Shown one piece after another: positions 54,853 to 64,000 of a stretch of DNA of 64,000 nucleotides. The stretch is from NCBI GenBank assembly GCA_002964805.2, contig PUDQ02000083.1, positions 62,001-126,000 on the forward strand. The letters run 5' to 3'. The position numbers and the translations under genes are program-made. The stretch's first letter is position 1; each line of letters opens with the position of its first letter. The notes beneath the pieces were generated by a model. That model worked only from the letters and a program-made list of their open reading frames with translations, made no database searches and was not told where the DNA came from. The DNA comes from Trametes villosa. Taxonomy: Eukaryota > Basidiomycota > Agaricomycetes > Polyporales > Polyporaceae.

Positions 54853-57800
54853 AGGGCGCGACGGGTTGGCAATCGGGAGCCTGGCTCGGGGTGCGTGGAC
54901 GAGGACTCGGTGGACGGCGTGTCAGGACAACTCGGGGCAAGGGAAGGACGGTCCGGGGCGTGGGGACGGGACAGCTCGGGGCATTGGGCGGGAGGCGGAC
55001 TACCTATAGGTGCGCGCGGCGCGCACACTTCGACGGTGCGTCTCCGGATGTCCCCAGACAGGAAGGCCTTCTACTCAACCTATCTCGCCCCACAACATCG
55101 CAGCTCTCACGGGCAGTACCGGCGCCCGATCGCGAGCAGTACGCATCCGTGGGCGGGCGGGAAAGTGCAGGCGGCGCGCGGCGGAGGAGACTGCTCGCTT
55201 GCGCGCTGTAGGTCGTGGCCAGGCAGGACCTCTCTCGCCGTCGGTATGTTGTTCTGCGCTCTCCGCTTGCGACGAGCCTGACCACTCCCAAATGCGCAGG
55301 AAGTTGCGCAGATTATCGTGGCGTGAGCCCGCGGCGGTATGCACAGCGGCGGGGCATCCCACCAAAGAGCTGCAGACCTCCCGCGGGACGCCGGAAGTAC
55401 GTAAGCCCATTCCTCCTTGCGTTCAGCCGTTGCCTCATTCGCTATGCTCGTGTTCGCTTGCTGACTCATTACTCTCCGTCTAGACAGTCTGCGATTGTGA
55501 CGGTATGTTCACTCGTTCCCTGCGGCTTCTTGTGTTACTGACATCTAGTGATCCATCCAGAGCTCGCCTCGAAGACGATCCGTAAATGCCCCCAAGCCTT
55601 ACGCCCATCCCCCGGCCCTTGTACACCCTTCTCGCGCCTCGGCGCCGCCGTCTTGTGCCGCAATAGGTGCACACATCGTACGCGCCTTGTTCGGCGCATT
55701 GAACGCGGGCCAGGCTAACCGCGACTTTGTTCTTATGTGTTTCGCCCCGCTCGCGACTCCGCCCAAGAAGGGGAGGCTACTGATTGCGCGGCGCTCCATT
55801 TCGGGCAGCCCGCGATCGCGCTAGCAGCACTCAGTACTCATCATCGGCGCGGGCCGAGGGTGAGCTTCGGGGCAGGCCGCATCTTCGCGCTGTCGAAGCA
55901 CTCACTTAAGGTGGACCTACCGCATTGGGGCGAATGCACAGTAAATTTACCCAGTTGGATCTGTAGAACGACGGCATCTCAAATAAGCTCACCACTCTGC
56001 AAACGTCAGGCTAACTCCGGCCGGCATCCCCGCACGCCCGCACTGCGCCCACCCAGCCGCAAGCCGAATACACAGCGCTGACGAGGTCAATCTCGCAGCC
56101 CGTCTTCTCGCCGATCCGCCGCCACCGGAGAGGCACGCGCGCCCCAGATAAGCTGCCCGTCCCGCTTCTTGGAAGCTACGTGCTGACGCTGTCCCCTCAA
56201 GCAGACGTTGTCCTCTGGGCTTCCCCTCCAGATCCCCGGTTGCGCGATCGCACGATATGCCGTGCACGGCGGGTCTGCGCGCCGCAAAGGCCGAAGCCCT
56301 GCACTCGGTACCGCCCTGGACGGCGGCTGGATGACGTCTGCCCCAGGAGTGGGGTTCTGGGGTGCGCCTCGGCTCGCGTGGCTGACGCTCATCCCGGGGG
56401 TGTTCCCGGGCGAGGACATGTATTCGGGCGCACGGATACGCTGCCGGGAAGCTTTCCTGTCTGCTCTGCTGTGCCGTTCGGGCAAGCCACTATCGGCGGG
56501 AGCTGCCGCCTCATATTGTGACTGGTCCCGCTCGCTGTGCCGCCCGTTGACTGCTCCCCCGAACCGAGCTATCTGCATGGACGCGTCGGGCGTGCAGATA
56601 ATTTTCAAGGCACTCGGCCACGGCCCGCCTGCGCGTCGCAAGTAGCGCATCATGGGGGCTTTGGGAGCCAGCAATGGGAGTCCCTGTCCCGCATTCTGCT
56701 GCTTGCTCGGCCCCCACGCTCGCGTATTCTGGTGCGCTTGTGCTACCTCCTTGCACGCCCACTCGCCGATGCGCCCATTCTTGCGCCTCGTTTCAGAGAC
56801 TTCTATCCGGGTGCTGCATGTCTTCGGGGCGCGTCATCGTCGCCTTCGCACCTCTGTTTGGATGTACAGATGCTCTCGAAGTCTAGTATTCCGGCCCGCC
56901 ACAATGCTAACGCCTCCTGCTCGGGTGCTCCGACATCGCCGTCTCCAACAGTCCAGACCGTCCGAGACGGCACGGATCGCACGGCGAAGTACATCGATCG
57001 AGACCGACGTCTCTCGAAGGCACAATCAATGCAGCGCAGGTCACGGGTACAAGTTGGGTATGGCCCGCCATCTCTTGTATCATTCTCATTGGCATGTGTA
57101 GCTGTACATACAGCAATATATCGCCTCGCGCAGCTCACGAAACATCCACGCGAGTCCGTATACGAGCACTCCATGACCGGGTGCACTGGACGCGGCTTCA
57201 AGTTGTACGTCTCGCGTGTACGATTCCGAGTAGATATCCAGTAGTGTAAGCTACTCCGACGCGCACGAACCTTCCGAACCTCCGGGACCTGCGCGCAGCG
57301 CGCCCATTGGACGCGATGAGCGTGGGCTACACGCGAGTCTCCGCCGACGGAGTCTGTACTTCCACGCGTGACCTGCTGCTCCGAGTCGGATCGACTCTAC
57401 ACGCATCGAAGTCGGGCGGCGGGATGCGCACGCGCCCCGCCGCCGCAAATGCAGCAGCCTATGGTGTAGTGGGCTCCGCCGCGGCGCCATTGAGTAGTGC
57501 ATGGCGGCGCCCTCGTGTGCGTAATGTACACACATGTCTGAGCAACTCACCTGGCCACAGTGAAGCCCCGAACGCGGCGCACTGGCGACGCTCGACCCGC
57601 TCCGTCGCGCGCGATCTGCTACGCATTTCGCACTCGCCGGCAGTAGACCAATCGGCATTAGCACCGACGAGGGTGGGGGCTTACGGAACATCCTCGTCTG
57701 CGTGTTCGGACGCGGCGGACGTAGACTCAGCGAAGCACAAGGCCGCCGCTGAGGCCTCTGCCGACGGTGCCCGAGTGCCCCGACTCAGGGCTGCAGCTGG

Positions 57801-60800
57801 CAGACAGTGTTCGGCACCGTCTGCACGGTGCGCGCGCGTGCGTCGGGCAGGGCGCGGGCGCGAGTCCACATCCGGGCTGCAAGAGGGTGGCAAACGGGGA
57901 CGGCGGAGGCAGAGCTGCCAGGCCCGGGAGGATGAACACACCATCGCGTGCCCAGTGGGAGTTGGACGTCCCGCGTGAGCCCTAGTTGAGCACGTTGTGG
58001 ATCAAACATACAAGACCTGTACACTACGTCGCCTCGCACGCCTCGCGGCTTTGCAGGACGGGTCGGCGTGCGACGCATCCAGACAAGACGGACATGGACG
58101 GACGGTGGCGAAAGTCCACGCTGGACGCTGCACGATGCTGTGCACGCGCGATCTCGAACGGACATTGTGCTCGTCAACTGCAGTCGAATTGGCTCGAGCA
58201 GCGACGAGGACGGAGACTCACACAGTATGTTTGCTCTGAATCTCCGGCACAGCGGGTGTGTCCGCACTAGTACTGCACCGAAGGAGGCGCGTCCTCTCCC
58301 CCGGCGATCGTCGCCTCACGCAGCGGGAATGCGGGTGTTCCCATATGCGCGCTCTGCCTCTAGCGCGGCTGCCGGCATGTCGGTGTGCACCCACTCGAAC
58401 GCGGCCGTATCATGTGCGGCTGGCATCTGTGCGGGGTGTACGTACGCACCGGGCAGCGCGTGCGTGTGCATCCCGCCCCCGGTGTTGCGAGAGGACAGCA
58501 AACAAGGGGCTGCGGTGGCGGAGACGGGCGGAGACGAGCAACAGCACCGTCGCATGATTGAGGTCCTGCGCGGGTGTGGCTGGAGCGTTAGCTGTTCGCA
58601 CCGTCGGGCATAGCATAGAGGCGGCGCACGGCGCAGGGCCGCGTGTTAAACGCGACCTCGTTCTACCCAGTCCGTACACGAGACGTCGAGCGACGACCCA
58701 CACGGCCGCGACAGGACTGCACACCGCGAGACGCGGCCAACGGTGTCCACGGCGTGCGTACGACGTAGTGTAAACATAGAATAAATGTACGCTACAGGTC
58801 AGCCACCACCACACCTTGGTGTTCCCAGGACGTGCGCGGGGAGCGAGCGCTCGCAGCTCGCGTGCGGGTGCGCGCCCCGCAGCCTCGCATGCACTACGTC
58901 CGTTACCGCGACGTACGTGTTCGGCTCGCCTCGGGAGCACGCGGTCGCATCGGGCCAGTCCAGTGCGCCGCCGCCGAGGATTCTGCGCGCAAACGGGGGT
59001 GAGTTGCGCGGACAGGGACCGGGTGTGAGGCTCCGCACCTCGGTCCTCCTGAGTCCTGTACGCCTAACCCGGCCTGGCATGGTGTGCTGCACCGGTCGCC
59101 GCCTCCATGCGCCCAGGGCCGCGCCGGACATGCGCACGATGCACGAACGCACGGCCGCGCCGTCCAGCGCCGCCGGGGCGCGGCGCACCACTCGACTCGG
59201 ACGTCCCGACGCGGGCGCCGCCCCGCAGGCTGTCAGCCGAGCGTGCACCGTGCAGGGCCCGCGTTCAGCGGGCACCGACGACGGCGGGGACTGACGCGGT
59301 CCGTGCGTCCACAGGCTCGTGTCCAGGTCCGCGGGTGCACCAGACCGGTGTGACGTGCGCGCCGCGCTTCGCTCCCGGCCCCCCATTCTCCGCGTGCAGC
59401 ACGCCCGCACGCCGTCCGGCGAACCCGAGCCCGAGCCCGAGCACGCCGCGTCTAGCGTTCGGCTCTGTGCGCGCGTGCGAGGGCGTGCATCTGCGCCGGG
59501 GCTGCGGGCGAGAAACCGGCGGTGAGCACCGGGCGGGCGCGGGCACCGACGAGCGGGAGGCGGCGGGCGGCGGAGAGGCGGGCTCGGACGCACCGCGGGA
59601 GGCTGCCGGTGGGGTGTCTTCGCGCGTCTCGGCCGGAGCGTGCGGAGGGGCACCGCGGGGCGCGGACGTGCGGACGCGTTCGGCTCGCACGGCGCGCCTT
59701 GCTCGTCCGCCGGATAGCGTCTCCTCGATGGCGGCGGGCCCGGGGGACGGGGGACGGGGGCGGGGCGTCTGCCAACGCTGCGCGTCCCCGTCCGCGACAC
59801 ACCGCCCGCGCTCGGCGGGGACACGACGGGCGTGCGCCTGCAGCGGGCCGGGGTCTTCGCCCGCGGCCGCGGCCGCGGATTCGGACCTCGGAATACGCAC
59901 GTCAGCACGTCAGCGCGCGAAGCACCTCGGAGTATGACTACTTATATTGCAGAGCGCGGGGCGGCGCAACCCGAGTATCCTCGCGTCCCCTCGTCCGCCC
60001 CCCACCTTGGCCTCCGCCTCCGCATCCACGTTCACCCTGCCCTCCCCGCCTCGGAGCCTGGCTTGCGCGCCGTCCGCGCAGGCTGCGGCGGCGCGTCGTG
60101 CTCGCGTGCGCACGTCGCTGCGCTGCGCTGCACGCCGGCAACGGTGCCCACAGCGTACGTGCACCCGCCCTCGTGCTCACCGTCGTCGGAGCTGACTGCA
60201 CCTCTCGCGCCGTGGCGCACGCCGTCCCGACCGGCCGCACCTCTCCGGCGCACGGGGCGTTCCCGAGCGGGCGGGAGGTGCGCACGTCTTGACTCAAAAA
60301 CCAACGCACCACGCGGCGGCGACGGGCTGCACGCCGGGGTGTAGGCGGGAAGGTTGAGGAGGACTCACCTGCGGGGTGTCACGCAGAAGCGCGCGGGGAG
60401 GCTGAGCTCCGCGCGCCCGGCTCGGTCGGCGCGACGGACGGGGGCTGCGTCCGTCTCTGGTGGGCGTGGGCTGGAAGTGGTAGGAGGAGAGTGCGGCGGT
60501 GGTGTGCGTGAGGAGACGCGAGCGGCCCACACACTCGCATTGGGAGTGCGCGGGCGGGGGCGCGGGGCTTTGTGGATGGGGTTCGCGCGAGACGGCGGTT
60601 GCGATTGCGGGCCGCGAATGGCTGTATCGGACGATTAGGGACGGCTGTCTGATAGGATTAGTACGATGCACTGAGCCGGTTACCGGAGAGTCCGCGAGCG
60701 AGACATAGAGCGCATAGAGCGAGGGATAGACTGACGACAGTGAGGAGAGCGCCGGGCTTAGACACAGCACGGACGGTAATGTCGAAGCAAGAGCGACAGA

Positions 60801-61030
60801 TAATAGACGGATACCAGCGGGAGGTGAGGTGGGGCTATGCGAGTGGAGAGCAGGCGCGGGGCGGTATGGTAGTGTTGCCGAGAGCGGACTGGGTGTATGC
60901 GCGGATCCGGGGTGGCGGGCTTGAGTGGGGACGCAGACAGCTGTGGTGTGGCCAGTAGGGCGCATGCCGGCAGAGGGGAGAGCCGGAGGGTGGGATGGCG
61001 CAGGGACAGAGCCGTATAGTCACAGGTAGG
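54853..61030. other. GC-rich 6-kb region without a convincing gene
   Basis: Open frames on both strands are Arg/Pro/Ala-rich and motif-free. The stretch 55396-55552 has well-formed intron signals around a 19-nt segment (listed as a finding). A G-rich run with repeated GGGGGAC lies at 59733-59768. No HSP60 exons, transposase or reverse transcriptase motifs were recognised. Confidence 0.45.
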
Positions 61031-61485
61031 ATCCGGAGCGCATACAGCCCAGCGCAACCGCGGCCCAAGAGCGCGGCGAGGGCAGAGGAGACGCTGGTAT
61101 GCGCGAGACAGCTCCGAGTAGGATCGCGGGTGGCAGCGGCGGGCGGCTAGGAGCAGAGGGACAGAGCAGACCGCACGCTGCTCTCGCGGTCAGCCAGGCC
61201 AAGCTGCAGAGACCGGCGGGCGAGGATGGCGTACGGCGGACGGCAGAGAGCGCGGCGGAGGCTGCAGCCCAGCAGCGCACAGCAGGCGCCCACACAGGCC
61301 AATGACGTCGTGTCCCATCCCGCGTCACACCCTCCCTCCCTCGCCGTCTGCAGTCGAGCGAGGAGGGTGTGCAGCGCGGACTGCAGTCGACCACCGCGAG
61401 CAGGGAGCAGGGTGGAGAGCATGGCGGGGTCGGGGCACGTCGGCCCGGGACGCGTCGGGGCACGCGTGACAGTGTGACTGCGTGA

Positions 61486-61498
61486 TTCTAGACTGTTC
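61486..61498 (+). promoter_or_regulatory. Heat-shock-element-like site, right HSP60 copy
   Basis: Identical to the left-copy site and at the same distance from the ATG. The following leader is almost identical between copies. Confidence 0.5.
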
Positions 61499-61634
61499 TC
61501 CGGCGTGGGCGGCTTTAAAGCTTCGTGTCCCGAAAATTCTGGCGGCCGTGTCACTCCCCTCCCTCCCCTCGCTGTCGTCGTCACCGCTCTCTCTCTCGCC
61601 GTCGTCGCTTTACGCTTCTCTGCCACTAATAGCC

Positions 61635-64000
61635 ATGCACCACCTCTCTGCCTCATCGTCCGCTGTCCGCCGCCAGGCTGCCAAGGCCGCGAAGCCCGTG
61701 CTTGCCCGCGGCGCGCACAAGGAGATCAAGTTCTCCAACGAGGGCAGGGCCGCCATCCTCCAGGGCGTTGACGTACTCGCAAACGCCGTCTCTGTCACCC
61801 TCGGTCCCAAGGGTGAGCGCAGCAGCCGTGAACCGGTCGTGCCAGCGCACCCGTACTTACGCCCGCCCGTCCAGGTCGCAACGTCATCATCGAGCAACCG
61901 TTCGGCGGTCCGAAGATTACCAAGGGTGTGTATCGCTCTTCGTCTTCTTTTCCTTGCTGTCTCCCTTCCGCTCGCTGTTCCATCCCTGGCACGCCGTATG
62001 CAAGGCGGCATGGGGTCGCGCGTCTATGAAAATAGACGAGCCTTAAGCGTTCGCGCCTGTGCCCGAGCGCAACATAGCCCCACTCATTGTGAGCCACGCG
62101 AGCCCCAGGATAGTACGCGCCCTGTTCGCTGGTCCGCAAGGACCCAAACTCCACTCGCTCGGTTGTATCCGAATCTTGCTCCTCCTGGGCTCACTTGCTC
62201 GGCGCCACGGACACCATGTTCAGATGGTCTTTGAGCCGGACACGCCCTCCCAGGCCGCAGGGCTGACGTCCCGCTGCCTGGGAAAAGGTATCCGTCCGGC
62301 TGAAGGGCCGCTTTCGTTCGTGTCTAAACGTCGGGCAAGGAGCGCAGGTGTCCTGTCCAGCATCCTCGGGGCGTTCGAGCGCATGTATCGGATATACGCC
62401 GACTCCGCGCGTAGACGTCAAGGAGAAGGGCGTGAACGACGCCGGCCTTCCCGGGCCAACTCCATGCATGCTACGTCCACGACGTCCGGATGGCCCGCGA
62501 GTCGATGGAGCCGCGGGACGTCCTTCCGCCCCGTTCGGTGCGAGGGCGTGTCTCCCGTTGACGTACTGGTTCGGACTGCGGACAAGCGATACAGGCGTGC
62601 TATCCGGGGTCTTCGTGGATGCCGCGGAAGCGGACAATGTGCGCGCGCGCATGAGCTACGGTCAGCCGTAGGCGTGAACGAGCGCGGGCACGAGCGTGAC
62701 CGACGTCGGCAGCGTACACGCATCTCTCAAGGACCTGGGCCACCGGAGCGGTGTGCGCCCGGCGTCATATGCGTGCGTGTTGGCGTCTACGTCGACGTCG
62801 GGCACGTTCCGTCGTCAGCGATCGGACTTTCACCCTAGCCATCCCATACTCAACGCGGCAGCGCGGGGCCGTGCGTGGTCGCAGTCGACGTGCTTCCAGC
62901 GTGACGCGGGCTCGTTCACACGACGACGCAAAGGAGGACCCTGGATAGGACGCTTGTCCGCGAGCAGTCGCACCCCGTTCGTTCCCTATCCGCGGTCCGT
63001 CTCGATCTCCGCCGCGTACACCGCGCCCGCCGCCCTGAACGTCCTTGAACCGACCGAGGCGTATGCGCCTATGATGCGTCGTTTTGTTGTCGCGAGGCTT
63101 GTGCTTCGGTCGCAGGGCCAGTTTGGTCTGGCCGTCGCAGAGAACACAAAGTGCGGTGTGGAGGCGCTCGACGATCAACGGCGCGGACGATACACACTCG
63201 CACCGCGAGGATACGAGGTCGCGGATGGCGGGCCGCGCGGCGGACACCATTGGCGTATACGCAGACGTACACCCTACGCCCGCTTCGTCGTAACTGTTCG
63301 GCCACTTCTGATCGGCCACTTCTGTTTCCTTCGTTTACTACATGCTCGGCCCAATGTTGTGCGTTCGTGCGATTCTAACCCGCTCTCCCGCAGATGGTGT
63401 CACCGTCGCAAAGTCAATAACTCTCAAGGACAAGTTCGAGAACCTCGGCGCTCGGTAGGTCCTTGTGGTTGTGTCCTCGCGGCGCTTACTGACGCCCGGG
63501 CAGCCTCGTCCAGGACGTCGCGCAAAAGACGAACGAGATCGCGGGCGACGGCACGACCACGGCGACGGTGCTCGCGCGCGCGATCTACTCCGAGGGCGTC
63601 AAGAACGTCGCGGCGGGCTGCAACCCGATGGACCTGCGGCGGGGCTCGCAGGCGGCGGTCGACCGGGTCGTCGCGTTCCTGTCGACGCAGGCGAAGACGA
63701 TCACGACGACGGCGGAGATCGCGCAGGTCGCGACGATCTCGGCGAACGGGGACGCGCACGTCGGGAACCTGATCGCGCAGGCGATGGAGAAGGTGGGCAA
63801 GGAGGGCGTGATCACCGTCAAGGAGGGGCGGACGATCGAGGACGAGATCGAGATCACGGAGGGGATGCGGTTCGACCGCGGCTTCCTCTCGCCGTACTTT
63901 GTGACGGACGTGAAGAACCAGCGGGTGGAGTTTGAGAAGCCGCTCATCCTGCTGTCGGAGAAGAAGATCTCGGCGCTGCAGGACATCCTGCCGACGCTCG
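61635..64000 (+). CDS. HSP60: Mitochondrial HSP60 chaperonin, right copy, continues past the window
   Basis: ATG 61635 opens the same presequence as the left copy. Exons: 61635-61812, 61875-61925, 63394-about 63455, and exon 4 from about 63504 to the window end. The protein read so far includes [74 protein letters not shown] and [17 protein letters not shown], and stops at ALQDILPTL. Relative to the left copy the encoded protein is unchanged in all exons compared. This is likely the functional gene, giving the matrix chaperonin that folds imported proteins in an ATP-driven ring with HSP10. Whether its 3' half is complete cannot be seen. Confidence 0.85.
61926..63393 (+). other. Unusually long HSP60 intron, right copy (1,468 nt)
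   Basis: Donor GTGTGT, acceptor CTCCCGCAG. It is homologous to the left-copy intron but about 370 bases longer and far more diverged than the flanking exons. No nested gene was recognised. Confidence 0.7.

Larger units (their letters stand above)
61031..64000 (+). repeat. Right copy of the HSP60 duplication
   Basis: Direct repeat of 50262-52857 as far as the window shows. The spacing is about 10.77 kb at the promoter. Confidence 0.85.

Noticed and set aside
58799..59908. 369-codon minus-strand frame
   Set aside because: Low-complexity Arg/Pro/Ala sequence without a recognisable domain.
1..64000. CRISPR arrays, bacterial operons, transposase or reverse transcriptase genes
   Set aside because: No array structure or catalytic motifs were seen; the gene structures are eukaryotic.

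Overview
The window looks like nuclear DNA of a mushroom-forming basidiomycete (Agaricomycetes, possibly a polypore). The evidence is short GT-AG introns in almost every gene and typical basidiomycete families: DUF6533 seven-helix proteins, HNH_2-type nucleases, a fungal kinase-like protein, a GT69/CAP59-type mannosyltransferase, the mitochondrial Cbp3 chaperone and HSP60. All assignments come from reading motifs; no database search was run, and exon borders are my own.

Region 1 (1-35 kb) is a dispersed array of ten DUF6533 multipass membrane protein genes on both strands: plus at 1.3, 3.5, 12.2, 14.4 and 33.3 kb; minus at 5.8, 16.3, 19.2, 26.3 and 30.1 kb. Between them sit a tRNase Z with an RGG-rich tail (8.4-10.7 kb, minus), a small orphan gene (10.9 kb) and a dynamin-like GTPase with an internal stop codon (22.2-25.2 kb, minus). 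The first DUF6533 gene is frameshifted. The spacer upstream of it repeats the spacer downstream of it, so a further copy was probably lost. The most striking feature is a 2-nt micro-exon (usually GG) between two introns at the same place in most copies. In two copies it is 5 or 8 nt, so its length stays 2 modulo 3. A second 16-nt exon recurs later in the genes.

Region 2 (35-42 kb) has two tandem HNH_2-like genes, the second lacking both expected histidines, and a fungal protein-kinase-like gene.

Region 3 (42-47 kb) has housekeeping genes: CBP3 (minus) and a GT69 mannosyltransferase (plus), with a possible small gene between them.

Region 4 (47-64 kb) is GC-rich and gene-poor. It is organised around a direct duplication of the mitochondrial HSP60 gene and its promoter, about 10.8 kb apart. 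The left copy is cut off in the apical domain and is probably a pseudogene. The right copy runs off the window. Most of the last exon compared is identical, while the unusually long third intron has diverged strongly. Between the copies lie one unknown minus-strand gene (53.7-54.7 kb), a tRNA-like relic and about 6 kb of GC-rich DNA with simple repeats and no convincing gene.
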